64,000 nt of DNA from Halomonas sp. SpR1 (GCF_031010175.1 NZ_JAUAMB010000004.1:124001-188000); one strand, 5' to 3'. Shown: positions 1-8,765, numbered from the stretch's first letter. Numbers and translations are program-made. Notes: generated by a model not told the origin, from the sequence alone.

Positions 1-38
1 GTGACAAACGAGAAGACGCCCCGCCTGCCATCGATCCA

Positions 39-539
39 ATGATCGATTTTGAATCCGCCTTTGACGATACCCCGTTCAGGCTAAGTGATTACCGCATTGA
101 AGATTTGGCTACCCTGATACTGTTCTGGGCGCTGATTCTAGTGGTATTTGCCCAGTTCTTTAGCCGCTACGTAATGGGTGACTCAATCGGCTGGACAGAA
201 GAGATCGCTCGCTACCTACTGATTGGAGTGGGGTTTATGGGCAGTATCATGGCCGCCCGCAACGGCAGCCATATTATGGTGGAGTTCTTCTACCACTACA
301 TGCCTGCTTGGCAAGCGCTTCTGTTGGAACGCCTCGTTAATCTCGTAAGCCTTATCTTTTATATAGCGATGGCGTGGGTGACCTATCAGTTGGCAACGCG
401 CACTAGCAGCTTGATGGTGTCCGTCGATCTGCCCAAAAGCATCATCTATTTCACGGTTTGTGCGGCGTTTGTATTGATGGCGATGCGTACCGTTCAACGG
501 CTCTATCTCAAGTATCAACACCGCAACGATGATGTTTAA
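39..539 (+). CDS. TRAP transporter small membrane subunit (DctQ type)
   Basis: Small membrane subunit of a TRAP importer, which with the large subunit encoded next takes up organic or sugar acids using an ion gradient. The 166 residues show the DctQ layout of four hydrophobic segments (about 22-42, 58-76, 96-118, 131-150), with the family-typical stretch IGWTEEIARYL after the first. It lies 41 bases before the DctM gene, so the two are surely co-transcribed. The frame is open to the left edge and no Shine-Dalgarno sequence precedes the ATG at 39, so the true start may lie slightly upstream. A partner binding-protein gene may lie off the left edge. The substrate is not visible in the protein; a sugar acid is inferred from neighbours. 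Confidence 0.85.
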   Translation: MIDFESAFDDTPFRLSDYRIEDLATLILFWALILVVFAQFFSRYVMGDSIGWTEEIARYLLIGVGFMGSIMAARNGSHIMVEFFYHYMPAWQALLLERLVNLVSLIFYIAMAWVTYQLATRTSSLMVSVDLPKSIIYFTVCAAFVLMAMRTVQRLYLKYQHRNDDV

Positions 540-580
540 AGGGCGCTTTTTACCCCGCCATTTTTATTGAGAGGCCTGCT

Positions 581-1960
581 ATGTCTCGACTCACTTTGAT
601 GCGTTGGCAAACGCCGCTCGTGTCGCCGCTGCTGGCGGCCCTTGCGGTGCTTGGCTGCGTGATCTTGCCGCTGATGGGCTACCATCTTGCGTTTCTGTTT
701 TTCGCTCTGTTTACCATGTTAGTACTCGGCGTGCCCATCGCTATTAGCCTGGCGGGTTCCTGTTTAATGTTTGTGCTGATCACCGGACAAGTGCCCAATA
801 TTGTCGTAGCCCACCGCATGATTAATGGCATCGACAGCTTTCCGCTACTGGCGATTCCCTTTTTTATCTTTGCCGGGAGTTTGATGAACAACGGTGGGAT
901 TACCGAGCGGATATTCAATTTCGCCAAGGCCTTGATGGGCTGGATGCGCGGCGGGCTTGGGCACGTCAATGTCGGCGCTAGCATCGTATTTTCCGGGATG
1001 TCTGGGGCGGCGGTGGCGGATGCCGGTGGTCTTGGCATGATCGAAGTCAAAGCCATGAAAGACGCTGGCTATGATGAAGAGTTCGCGGTGGGCATTACCG
1101 CTGCTTCCTCGACTATTGGGCCGATTATTCCGCCTAGCCTGCCGATGGTGATTTATGGCGTGATGGCCTCCGCCTCGGTGGGCCAGCTGTTCGCCGCAGG
1201 TCTCGTTCCCGGGCTGCTGATGGGCGCCATGCTGATGCTGATGATCTTTATTATCTCCCGTCGGCGGGACTATCAGCGCGATGCGGTGTTCTCGATGGGA
1301 GTCCTCGGCCATACCTTTAAGCGGGCGTTCTTATCGCTACTAACGCCGGTCATTATCGTTGGCGGTATTATTAGCGGTGCCTTTACACCCACCGAAGCAG
1401 CAGTGGCCGCGGTGTTTTATGCGCTACTACTGGGTGTGGTGGTTTATCGCACGCTGACTTGGCGCAAGCTGCTCAAAGTCAGTATGGAAACCATCGAGAC
1501 CACCGCGGTTATTCTGTTTATTGTCTCTTCGGCGTCGATTTTTGCCTGGATCCTCACCAGTAATCAGGTCACCCAGAACGTGATTGCCTTAATGGGCCCC
1601 TTTGCCGACAGCAAGCTCGCGGTGCTGATGATGGCGAACATTGTGCTGATTATCGTTGGCTGCTTTATGGAGACCATCGCCGCGATCACCATTCTGGTGC
1701 CGGTGCTGCTCCCCATGGCGGTTGCAGTGGGCGTAGACCCGGTTCATTTTGGGGTGATCATGGTGCTCAACTTAATGATCGGGCTGTTGACCCCACCGGT
1801 GGGCATGGTGCTTTACGTGCTTTCAAGGGTTTCCAATGTCAGCTTTGAGCGCTGCATGCGCGGCACCATGCCGTTCCTTATCCCATTGGTGATCTGCCTG
1901 CTGTTAGTCACCTTTATTCCGGCGATCTCTATGTGGCTACCCACGCTGATTTACCGCTAA
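581..1960 (+). CDS. TRAP transporter large permease subunit (DctM type)
   Basis: Transport subunit of the TRAP system begun by the preceding DctQ gene. The 459-residue protein is hydrophobic throughout, with family-typical stretches such as FPLLAIPFFIFAG near residue 85, the ASSTIGPIIPPSLPMVIYG region near 175-193 and LTPPVGMVLYVL near 405. The length is slightly above the usual 425-435 because of an N-terminal extension of about 25 residues. GAGAGG lies about 7 bases before the ATG. The Ldh-family gene follows after 64 bases on the same strand, suggesting that uptake and first oxidation of the substrate are co-expressed. The substrate is inferred only. Confidence 0.9.
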   Translation: MSRLTLMRWQTPLVSPLLAALAVLGCVILPLMGYHLAFLFFALFTMLVLGVPIAISLAGSCLMFVLITGQVPNIVVAHRMINGIDSFPLLAIPFFIFAGSLMNNGGITERIFNFAKALMGWMRGGLGHVNVGASIVFSGMSGAAVADAGGLGMIEVKAMKDAGYDEEFAVGITAASSTIGPIIPPSLPMVIYGVMASASVGQLFAAGLVPGLLMGAMLMLMIFIISRRRDYQRDAVFSMGVLGHTFKRAFLSLLTPVIIVGGIISGAFTPTEAAVAAVFYALLLGVVVYRTLTWRKLLKVSMETIETTAVILFIVSSASIFAWILTSNQVTQNVIALMGPFADSKLAVLMMANIVLIIVGCFMETIAAITILVPVLLPMAVAVGVDPVHFGVIMVLNLMIGLLTPPVGMVLYVLSRVSNVSFERCMRGTMPFLIPLVICLLLVTFIPAISMWLPTLIYR

Positions 1961-2024
1961 GGCACTGCCGGTGTTGGGTTGACTGCCCGCTACTGACAAT
2001 ATTGAGACCTGGAGTGTTTAACCC

Positions 2025-3101
2025 ATGACCGATTCGACGTTGGACTTTCGTGTCGCATGCGAAGACCTTACTCGTTTTATGCAAGCGGTTCTCGCGGCGG
2101 CGGGAGCTAACCAGGCATCCGCTGATGCAGTAACCCGCGCTCTGGTGACAGCCTCGCGGATGGGCACCGACAGCCACGGCCTACGCCTGCTGCCCCACTA
2201 TTTACAGGCGCTTAAAGGCGGGCGCATTAACGGCGTACCCAACATGCAATTTCACCAGCGCTTGGCCGCAACGGGGTTCTTGGATGCGGACGATGGGCTA
2301 GGGCACTTGGCGGGTTATACCGCGATGGAGCACGCCATGGAAATGGCGGAAAACGTCGGTATAGGCGCTGTCGCGGTGGGTAATTCTTCGCACTTTGGCG
2401 CGGCTGGCTGCTATGCCTTGGCGGCGGTTGAGTGCGGTTATCTGGGCATGGCGTTCTGTAACTCTGACCCCTTCGTGCTGCTGCATGACGGCGCCAAGCC
2501 TTTCCACGGCACTAACCCCATCGCTTTTGCTGCGCCGGTAGCGGGTGAGGAGCCGTATCTGCTGGATATGGCCACCAGCTCGGTACCGTGGAACCGGGTG
2601 CAGCAGTACGGCGCCATTGGTCGTGAACTGCCGGATCAGGTCGCTGCCGATGCCAACGGGCAGGTTAGCCGAGACCCTAGCAAGATCGCCGCACTACTGC
2701 CGTTGGGCGGCAGTGCCTTCGGCTTCAAGGGTGCTGGGCTGGGCGGCATGGTCGAGATACTGAGCTCGATGCTATCGGGCATGCAGCACGGTTTTAAGCT
2801 TCTTCCCATGGGCGATCCAGATATGACCACGCCACGTGGAGTAGGGCATTTTTTCCTGGCCATGAACCCCGATGCGTTTGTAGACGAAGACACTTTCGCG
2901 CGCGGATTGGCCGAGTACTTGGCCGACCTGCGTACCCAACCTGCTGCCGAGGGGGCCGAGGTGCTAGCCCCCGGGGATCGCGAATGGCGTTGCCAAGCGC
3001 AGCGCGATGCACAGGGAATTCCTCTCGATTCCGCCAATCAGTTAGCCTATGCCGAGATGGCTAAACAGTACCGAATAGTGCCGCTCACTCAACTCGGTTG
3101 A
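2025..3101 (+). CDS. Ldh-family (malate/L-lactate/ureidoglycolate-type) NAD(P)-dependent dehydrogenase
   Basis: Member of the Ldh (LDH2/YlbC) oxidoreductase family, which interconverts 2-hydroxy and 2-keto acids and is unrelated to classical lactate dehydrogenase. Signatures visible in the 358-residue protein are TDSHGLRLLPHYL near residue 46 (with the family's catalytic His), VAVGNSSHFGAAG near 120, and the GTNPIAFAAP cofactor region near 165. GGAG precedes the ATG by about 10 bases. It sits between the TRAP genes and a GntR regulator and faces the UxaA/FAH/SDR genes. In that setting it could oxidise the lactate-type product of the FAH cleavage or reduce a keto acid; this is inference, and the exact substrate is unknown. 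Confidence 0.85.
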   Translation: MTDSTLDFRVACEDLTRFMQAVLAAAGANQASADAVTRALVTASRMGTDSHGLRLLPHYLQALKGGRINGVPNMQFHQRLAATGFLDADDGLGHLAGYTAMEHAMEMAENVGIGAVAVGNSSHFGAAGCYALAAVECGYLGMAFCNSDPFVLLHDGAKPFHGTNPIAFAAPVAGEEPYLLDMATSSVPWNRVQQYGAIGRELPDQVAADANGQVSRDPSKIAALLPLGGSAFGFKGAGLGGMVEILSSMLSGMQHGFKLLPMGDPDMTTPRGVGHFFLAMNPDAFVDEDTFARGLAEYLADLRTQPAAEGAEVLAPGDREWRCQAQRDAQGIPLDSANQLAYAEMAKQYRIVPLTQLG

Positions 3102-3177
3102 AGACTGGTTTGAAGGACAATGACGAGAAATGCAGTAAAATGGCGGAAAATTCCAGGTTAACCAGGGGTGACTGCCT

Positions 3178-3897
3178 ATGAGCAGATACCGGATCGAGCG
3201 AAAAACGCTGTCCGAACAGGTCGCCGAGCAGCTCGAGGCGGAGATCCTCGAGGGGCGGCTAAGTGAAAATGATCAACTGCCTTCGGAGAGGGAGTTGATG
3301 GAGCAGTTTGGTGTTGGCAGGCCAGCGGTGCGTGAAGCGCTGTTTCATCTTCAGCAGCTTGGGCTAATTGCCATTAATAGCGGCACCCGTGCCAGGGTGA
3401 TTCGCCCTACCGCAGAAGCGGTGATGGCTAGGCTTTCCGGGGTGACGCGGCAACTGCTTTCCAAGCCCGATGGCCAGCAATATTTTCAAGAAGCGCGGGC
3501 CATGTTTGAAATTTCATTGGCGCGCTATGCCGCGCGCAATGCCAGCGAAGAAGATTTGGCTCGGCTACGCGAGGCGTTGGCCGATAATCGCGATGCGATT
3601 GGCGATGAAGCGCGCTTCAAACGCTCTGACAATGATTTCCATGGGGTGCTGGCAAGCATCGGCCGCAACCCTATTTTTGATGCCATGCATTTGGCACTAT
3701 CGGAGTGGCTGGACGACCGACGTGCCCAGGTATTGCAACAAAAGGACGAAGACAAAGCTGCCACCGCCGCGCATACCGAGATTATTGAGGCCATTGAGTC
3801 GCGTGACCCGGATGCAGCCGAAGCGGCGATGCGGCGCCACCTGGATCGCCACTATGGCACCTACATGCAGCTCAAGAAGCGCCTCGCGCCCGATTGA
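3178..3897 (+). CDS. GntR/FadR-family transcriptional regulator
   Basis: Sugar-acid-responsive repressor type. The N-terminal winged helix-turn-helix (about residues 8-75, with ENDQLPSERELMEQFGVGRPAVREAL) is followed by an all-helical FCD ligand domain (about 95-230) that keeps the family's metal-binding acidic and His residues, for example DNDFHGVLA and the final RRHLDRHYG. The 239-residue length is normal. It is the last gene of the rightward TRAP-Ldh group and converges with the UxaA gene. The likely target is the palindrome at 7336-7350 in front of the SDR-FAH-UxaA operon, plus its own operon. The overall style resembles NanR/LldR/UxuR proteins; the effector is not known. Confidence 0.88.
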   Translation: MSRYRIERKTLSEQVAEQLEAEILEGRLSENDQLPSERELMEQFGVGRPAVREALFHLQQLGLIAINSGTRARVIRPTAEAVMARLSGVTRQLLSKPDGQQYFQEARAMFEISLARYAARNASEEDLARLREALADNRDAIGDEARFKRSDNDFHGVLASIGRNPIFDAMHLALSEWLDDRRAQVLQQKDEDKAATAAHTEIIEAIESRDPDAAEAAMRRHLDRHYGTYMQLKKRLAPD

Positions 3898-3938
3898 CCC
3901 AGCGTGTTTTGCTGCTGCTTTTGCTGCTCCTTATGCGA

Positions 3939-5576
3939 CTACAATGATACGCCTCGCTTCCAGGGAATGAAGTCGTACTGAGCAAGCGACACCGCCCGCG
4001 GCCGGTAACGTCCAGATGCTGTTTCAATGCACATCTCAAGCAGACGATCGGCCAATTCGCCGATCGCCACCTCGCCACGAATGATAGGCCCGGCATCGAA
4101 GTCGATGACGTCGCTCATACGCGTGGCAAGCGTCGTGTTGCTGGCGATTTTGAGCACCGGCGTGACCGGGTTACCGGTCGGCGTGCCAAGTCCCGTGGTG
4201 AACATGATCAGGTTGGCGCCGGAACCGGCCAGCGCAGTGGTTGATTCCACGTCATTGCCCGGCGTGCAGAGCAGGCTAAGGCCCGCGCGTGTTTGTGGTT
4301 CGGTGTAGTCGAGCACGTCGACCACCGGGCTATCACCGCCTTTTTTTGCCGCGCCAGCGGATTTCATGGCATCCGTGATCAGACCGTCGCGGATATTGCC
4401 AGGTGATGGGTTCATTGAGAAATCGGCGCCGACCAAGGCCGCATGCCGCTGATAAGCCGCCATCAGTTCGCTAAACCGCTCGGCTACTGCATCGTCACTG
4501 CAGCGGGCGATTAGTTCGTGCTCCACGCCACACAGTTCCGGGAACTCGCTGAGGATACCGCTGCCGCCCAGCGCTACCAAGCGGTCGATCACCGCTCCGA
4601 CCAGTGGGTTAGCGGAAAGCCCGGAAAAACCATCCGAGCCGCCGCACTCCACGCCAATGCTGAGTTTTGACAGCGATGCCGGAGTGCGCTCGACCTGGTT
4701 GGCGGTGGCTAGGCCATCGAAAATGGTGGTAAGCGATTCGCGTATCAGTGCGGTTTCACTCTGACTGGCTTGCTGCTCAAGGTAGTGTACCGGGCGCAGG
4801 CTTTGTGGGTCGCGGGCCTGAACCGCTGCTTTGATCATCTCGATCTGCGCCTTTTGGCAGCCCAGACTGAGTACCGTAGCGCCGGCGACGTTGGGGTGGC
4901 AGATATACCCGGCGAGTAACTGGCAGAGTGCCTGGGCGTCGCCATCTGTACCGCCGCAGCCGAGGGTGTGGGTCAGAAAGCGCACCCCATCGACATTCGG
5001 AAACAGGCGCTCGCGGGGCGGCGGCGAGGGCTCGCCCGCATTGCCATGCAGTAGCTGCCGGGCCAACTGTTTGTACTCACGGAAGGGGTCTTCACCCAGC
5101 GCGTCGGCGACGCACTGGCGTAGCACCTCAATATTGCGGTTCTCGCAGAATACCAGCGGAACGACCAGCCATACGTTAGCGGTACCGACCTTCCCATCCG
5201 GACGATGATAGCCATCGAAGGTGGCGCCCTGAAAATGCCCGACGTCAGGCGCCTGCCAGCTACCGCGCTTGGCTTGAGGTACCGTGCTGGCGGTGCTGTG
5301 CTCGGTATTGCCCGTAGTGATGGCCGCCCCTTGAGCGATAGGACGGGTAGCGCGACCCACAGCGACGCCATACATGATCACAGTGTCGCCAGGCTCAAGG
5401 GCCGTCAGCGCGAACTTGTGCTTATGGCGAATCGCCTCAGTGAGCGTGATGCGCTGTCCGTTGTCGGTGACATCAGTGCCAGCGGGCAAATCCTTCAGGG
5501 CGACGCAAACATTGTCGGCGGCGTGCACACGTAGTGTGTCCAACTGTCCGCGGTCACTGGCAATGGTCTGGCTCAT
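3939..5576 (-). CDS. UxaA-family sugar-acid dehydratase (altronate/galactarate dehydratase family)
   Basis: Iron-dependent dehydratase converting an aldonate to its 2-keto-3-deoxy acid. A small N-terminal SAF-like domain (about residues 10-85) is followed by the large UxaA domain, with conserved TLGCGGTDGDA, NVAGATVLSLGC and GVECGGSDGFSG carrying the family cysteines. The ATG at 5576 (MSQTIASDRG) is chosen because the 54 codons upstream in frame are low-complexity and overlap the FAH gene. The resulting 545 residues are slightly longer than UxaA of enteric bacteria. It ends an SDR-FAH-UxaA operon. With those partners it more likely acts on L-fuconate, D-arabinonate or a similar acid than on altronate, because no uronate isomerase or mannonate genes are nearby. 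That substrate is inference. Confidence 0.85.
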   Translation of the reverse strand: MSQTIASDRGQLDTLRVHAADNVCVALKDLPAGTDVTDNGQRITLTEAIRHKHKFALTALEPGDTVIMYGVAVGRATRPIAQGAAITTGNTEHSTASTVPQAKRGSWQAPDVGHFQGATFDGYHRPDGKVGTANVWLVVPLVFCENRNIEVLRQCVADALGEDPFREYKQLARQLLHGNAGEPSPPPRERLFPNVDGVRFLTHTLGCGGTDGDAQALCQLLAGYICHPNVAGATVLSLGCQKAQIEMIKAAVQARDPQSLRPVHYLEQQASQSETALIRESLTTIFDGLATANQVERTPASLSKLSIGVECGGSDGFSGLSANPLVGAVIDRLVALGGSGILSEFPELCGVEHELIARCSDDAVAERFSELMAAYQRHAALVGADFSMNPSPGNIRDGLITDAMKSAGAAKKGGDSPVVDVLDYTEPQTRAGLSLLCTPGNDVESTTALAGSGANLIMFTTGLGTPTGNPVTPVLKIASNTTLATRMSDVIDFDAGPIIRGEVAIGELADRLLEMCIETASGRYRPRAVSLAQYDFIPWKRGVSL

Positions 5577-5622
5577 GGCAAGGCTCCGGGTATGAGTTGT
5601 CGGGGTATCTCGGTCGCCTGGT

Positions 5623-6474
5623 TCAGCGCTGCTGGTCGGCAACGACGGTTTGATGTTGCTCGCCGAGCCCTTCGATGCCGAGCCGCATGCGCTGGCCGGG
5701 CTTGAGATAAACCGGCGGCTGTTGACCCATACCGACACCAGGAGGTGTGCCGGTAGAGATCACATCGCCCGGCTGCAGGCTCATGAAACGGCTTAGGTAG
5801 CTGATCAGAAACGGCACTTGATAGACCATGGTGCGGGTGTTGCCATCCTGGTAGCGCTTGCCATCCACGTCGAGCCACATGTGGAGCTGATGAGGGTCTG
5901 CCACCTCGTCGGGAGTGACGAGCCACGGGCCCAGGGGACCGAAGGTATCGCAGCCCTTGCCTTTGTCCCAGGTGCCGCTACGTTCGAGCTGAAAGGCGCG
6001 CTCGGAGACATCGTTAACCACACAGAAACCGGCGACGTGCTGCATGGCGTCGGCTTCGTCGATGTAGCGTCCGGCTTTGCCGATCACCACGCCAAGCTCT
6101 ACCTCCCAATCGGTTTTCTCGGAATCGCGGGGAATGATCACTTCGTCATTCGGGCCGCAGATGGCGCTGGTCCATTTATTGAAGACCACCGGCTCCGGGG
6201 GAACCTGCGCACCGGTCTCGGCGGCGTGGTCGGAGTAGTTCAAGCCAATACAGATGAATTTGCCCACATTAGCAACGCAGGGGCCAATGCGCGTATCGGC
6301 GGTTATCTCAGGCAGGCTAGTGGCATCCAGAGCAGCAAGGCCTTCGAGGGTGCGGCGATCAAGAGAATCTCCGGACAGGTCGTTGATATGGGCCGACAGG
6401 TCGCGGATAACCCCATTGGCATCCAGCAAGCCGGGTTTTTCATGGCCGCGGGGGCCGAAGCGTAATAGTTTCAT
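5623..6474 (-). CDS. Fumarylacetoacetate hydrolase family protein, probable 2,4-diketo-3-deoxy-sugar-acid hydrolase
   Basis: FAH-fold C-C hydrolase, 283 residues. Conserved features are CIGLNYSDHAAE, the metal-binding WEVELGVVIG (Glu-x-Glu) with the Asp of CVVNDVSER, and ISTGTPPGVGMGQ near the C terminus. AAGGA lies about 8 bases before the ATG. It lies between the SDR and UxaA genes on the same strand with short gaps (24 and 46 bases). In the Xanthomonas L-fucose pathway the equivalent FAH protein cleaves 2,4-diketo-3-deoxy-L-fuconate to pyruvate and L-lactate, and the SDR partner here strongly resembles the enzyme that makes that diketo acid. The role is therefore well supported by context, while the exact sugar remains inference. 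Confidence 0.87.
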   Translation of the reverse strand: MKLLRFGPRGHEKPGLLDANGVIRDLSAHINDLSGDSLDRRTLEGLAALDATSLPEITADTRIGPCVANVGKFICIGLNYSDHAAETGAQVPPEPVVFNKWTSAICGPNDEVIIPRDSEKTDWEVELGVVIGKAGRYIDEADAMQHVAGFCVVNDVSERAFQLERSGTWDKGKGCDTFGPLGPWLVTPDEVADPHQLHMWLDVDGKRYQDGNTRTMVYQVPFLISYLSRFMSLQPGDVISTGTPPGVGMGQQPPVYLKPGQRMRLGIEGLGEQHQTVVADQQR

Positions 6475-6498
6475 CGATCGGTTCCTTGGTTTACGTGA

Positions 6499-7248
6499 TC
6501 AGATCAGCCAGCCACCGTCGATAATCTGGGCGGTGCCGGTGGTGTAGGCGGACTCATCGGCAGCGAGATAAGTGGCAAGGGCGGCAATTTCTTCCGGGCT
6601 GCCCAGACGCCCCTGAGGCTGCCTGGCGATGAATTCGGCGTAGACATCATCTTCTTTTCGTCCCTGCCGCCTGGCTTGTTCGCCAATGCGTTGGCGCAGC
6701 GAGGGTGAGTCCACTGTGCCGGGGCAGATAGCATTGCAGCGAATTCCCTGGCCGATATAGTCGGCGGCCACCGACTTGGTTAAGCCGAGCACAGCGGCCT
6801 TGGTGGTGCCGTAGGCGCAGCGGTTGGGCACGCCTTTGAGGCTAGAGGCCACCGAGGCCATGTTGATAATGCTGCCGCAGCCACTATCGAGCATGGCAGG
6901 TAGGAAGGCGCGAATCATGCGCATCATTGCCATCACGTTTAGTGATAAGGAGAGTTCCCAGTCATCATCGCTGCCCTCCAGCAGCGAGCCGTTGGCCACG
7001 TAGCCAGCGCAGTTGAAGAGGATATCGATGGCGCCTAGCTCGGCGGCTAGACCCTGTATAGCGGCCTCATCCAGTACATCGAGTCGACGCGTGGTAATGC
7101 CCGGGACGTTGGCCAGTTCGGCAAGAGTTTGAGCGTTGATGTCGGTGGCAATGACCTGCGCGCCTTCGGCGGCGAAGTGTAGTGCTGTGGCCCTGCCAAT
7201 TCCTTGGCCTGCGGCGGTAATTAAAGCCGTCTTCTCTTTAAGTCGCAT
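6499..7248 (-). CDS. SDR-family 2-keto-3-deoxy-sugar-acid 4-dehydrogenase
   Basis: Classical short-chain dehydrogenase of 249 residues that oxidises a hydroxyl with NAD(P). It has the glycine-rich AAGQGIGRATAL, NCAGYV, a catalytic Ser in NMASVASS and the YGTTK Tyr/Lys pair. Stretches such as LITAAGQGIGRA, FNCAGYV, KGVPNR.AYG and CNAICPGT match, from memory, the L-2-keto-3-deoxyfuconate 4-dehydrogenase of Xanthomonas. It is the first gene of the leftward SDR-FAH-UxaA operon, which would dehydrate an aldonate, oxidise C4 and cleave to pyruvate plus a hydroxy acid. The substrate could be the L-fucose, D-arabinose or L-rhamnose derived acid. Its promoter region holds the palindrome at 7336-7350. 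Confidence 0.87.
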   Translation of the reverse strand: MRLKEKTALITAAGQGIGRATALHFAAEGAQVIATDINAQTLAELANVPGITTRRLDVLDEAAIQGLAAELGAIDILFNCAGYVANGSLLEGSDDDWELSLSLNVMAMMRMIRAFLPAMLDSGCGSIINMASVASSLKGVPNRCAYGTTKAAVLGLTKSVAADYIGQGIRCNAICPGTVDSPSLRQRIGEQARRQGRKEDDVYAEFIARQPQGRLGSPEEIAALATYLAADESAYTTGTAQIIDGGWLI

Positions 7249-7335
7249 GGCGGTTCCCGGTGTGATTGTTGTTGATCCGGTACTGTTGTCGATCCGATGA
7301 TGATCGCTTGCTGGCTGCCAGCTCGATAACGAAAA

Positions 7336-7350
7336 GTCATATGGTATGAC
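7336..7350. promoter_or_regulatory. Probable GntR-type operator upstream of the SDR-FAH-UxaA operon
   Basis: Perfect inverted repeat GTCATA-TGG-TATGAC about 90 bases before the SDR start codon. Its size and form fit FadR-subfamily GntR operators. The regulator at 3178-3897 is the natural candidate; this is inferred from position only. Confidence 0.5.
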
Positions 7351-7428
7351 AGGATGCTAGCATGACGTTTGTGTGAGTATGGCCTAGTTACCGGCCGTTG
7401 CCAATATTCTGTGAGGCTTCAGGAATGC

Positions 7429-7452
7429 AAAAGGGACAGCCGTAGCTGTCCC
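7429..7452 (-). terminator. Intrinsic terminator after the DctP gene at 7521-8606
   Basis: Read leftward, the 8-bp perfect stem GGGACAGC/GCTGTCCC with a 4-base loop (7433-7452) is followed by four U (7429-7432). It lies about 70 bases past the DctP stop and separates that gene from the SDR operon. Confidence 0.7.
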
Positions 7453-7520
7453 CGTTAGTGCTTTTGACTATTTGCTTTTAAGCGGTGGTTGAAAGGGGGA
7501 GGCCCCAACGTTGTAAGGGT

Positions 7521-8606
7521 TTACTCCGTCATTGAGGATTCAGCTATGCGCTGAAACTCGGCCACTAGATCTTCACCAATACGCGGTGCCCACTCATCGT
7601 AAACCGGCTGTACGGCTTCCTGAAAAGCGGCAATCTGCTCGTCATCAAGGCGGGTGATTTGCATACCGCGCTCTTCAAGCTGATCCCGTGCCCAGTCGTC
7701 GTACTCGCTGGAAAGCTGGATTTCGTAATCGGCTGCCTGTAGCGCGGCTTCCTGAATTAGCTCCTGATATTCAGGGTCGAGGCGATCCCAGGTACGCTGA
7801 GAGATCATCTTGATGAAGGGGGTGTAGACGTGGCGGGTTTCGGAGCCGTAGTCCTGCACTTCATGGAAGTTTGAGGTCAGGATGGTGCTCCAGGGGTTTT
7901 CCTGGCCATCGACAACGCCCTGCTCCATGGCGGAAAACAGCTCACCAAAAGCCATGGGGGTCGGGTTGGCGCCCAGGGCCTCCCATATAGCCAAATGTAC
8001 CGGGTTCTCCATGGTACGAATCGTTAGACCACTCACGTCCAAACCCGCGACGTCTTCAGGAGAGGCGACTTCCCGAACGCTATTGGAGAGCTGGCGGAAG
8101 CCGTTTTCTGAGAACGCCAGGGCTTTCAGGCCGGTGCCATCGAAGGCGTCGAGCATCTCCTGGGCGGCATCACTTCGCATCGCCTCGATCGCTGCTTCCC
8201 GGGTGGGAAGCAAGAAAGGGAGGTCGAAAACCGCCAGCTCCTCAACGTAGCCGGTAGCAGGGGAAGACGATGGGTAAGTCATATCCAGCGTACCGGTTTG
8301 CAGCATTTCCATCATCTGTACGTCATCGCCAAGCTGACTGTTGGGGAAGATGTTGACGGTGATGCGTCCTTCACTGCGTTGGTCAAGAATATCCGCGAAG
8401 TACTGGCTGGAGATGTATTGAGGCGAGCTTTCCGCCAGGCCAAGCCCCATGCGCAGGGTGACGCTGCCGTGGTCACCCACGGTACCGCCATCAATCTCGG
8501 GCGGGTCGGAAAGGTCGGGGGTTTGTGCGTAAGCCATGCCTGAGCTGAGCAGCGTGGCGCCGGTCAATAATAGGGTGCGTTTCCATAGATGGTGCATAGT
8601 CGTCAC
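7521..8606 (-). CDS. TRAP transporter periplasmic binding protein (DctP type), not next to its membrane genes
   Basis: Periplasmic receptor of a TRAP importer, 361 residues, with a signal peptide (residues 1-27, cleavage after MAYA). It has the family core TIRTMENPVHLAIWEALGA, whose Arg normally binds the substrate carboxylate, followed by MAFGELFSAMEQGVVDGQENP-type helix residues. It is transcribed alone: a terminator follows and no DctQ/DctM gene adjoins it. It may serve the DctQM pair at 39-1960 or the xylonate/arabonate genes. It is divergent from xylD and shares the intergenic operator at 8749-8765 with it, which favours a pentonate ligand. Which membrane pair it uses cannot be settled from sequence. 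Confidence 0.87.
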   Translation of the reverse strand: MTTMHHLWKRTLLLTGATLLSSGMAYAQTPDLSDPPEIDGGTVGDHGSVTLRMGLGLAESSPQYISSQYFADILDQRSEGRITVNIFPNSQLGDDVQMMEMLQTGTLDMTYPSSSPATGYVEELAVFDLPFLLPTREAAIEAMRSDAAQEMLDAFDGTGLKALAFSENGFRQLSNSVREVASPEDVAGLDVSGLTIRTMENPVHLAIWEALGANPTPMAFGELFSAMEQGVVDGQENPWSTILTSNFHEVQDYGSETRHVYTPFIKMISQRTWDRLDPEYQELIQEAALQAADYEIQLSSEYDDWARDQLEERGMQITRLDDEQIAAFQEAVQPVYDEWAPRIGEDLVAEFQRIAESSMTE

Positions 8607-8748
8607 TCTCCTGGCGTGCTGCAGGTCGCTCCGCTAAGGGCGTCTTCTAAGTGAGCTGCAGCGTGATTAATTGTTGTTGTATGTCAGCGGTACTCACGTA
8701 TAGCGATGTAAGCGCCGCAACCCTTAGGTGAATGTCTAACGTTTTCCA

Positions 8749-8765
8749 TATATGTTCAACATATA
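8749..8765. promoter_or_regulatory. GntR-type operator (perfect 17-bp palindrome) between DctP and xylD
   Basis: TATATGTT-C-AACATATA is a perfect palindrome midway between two divergent genes. Its right part and the following bases (8753-8775, 23 bases) recur identically at 19261-19283 in front of the arabonate dehydratase. The GntR/FadR regulator encoded at 11720 is the likely binder. Confidence 0.6.

Noticed and set aside
845..1312. Long open frame on the minus strand opposite the DctM gene, and many similar ones throughout
   Set aside because: The translations are rich in His, Arg, Gln and Pro without domains or ribosome sites, as expected for the shadow of GC-rich coding DNA.
5577..5738. 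54-codon extension of the UxaA-type dehydratase
   Set aside because: The added residues are low in complexity and overlap the FAH gene; MSQTIA at 5576 fits the family better.
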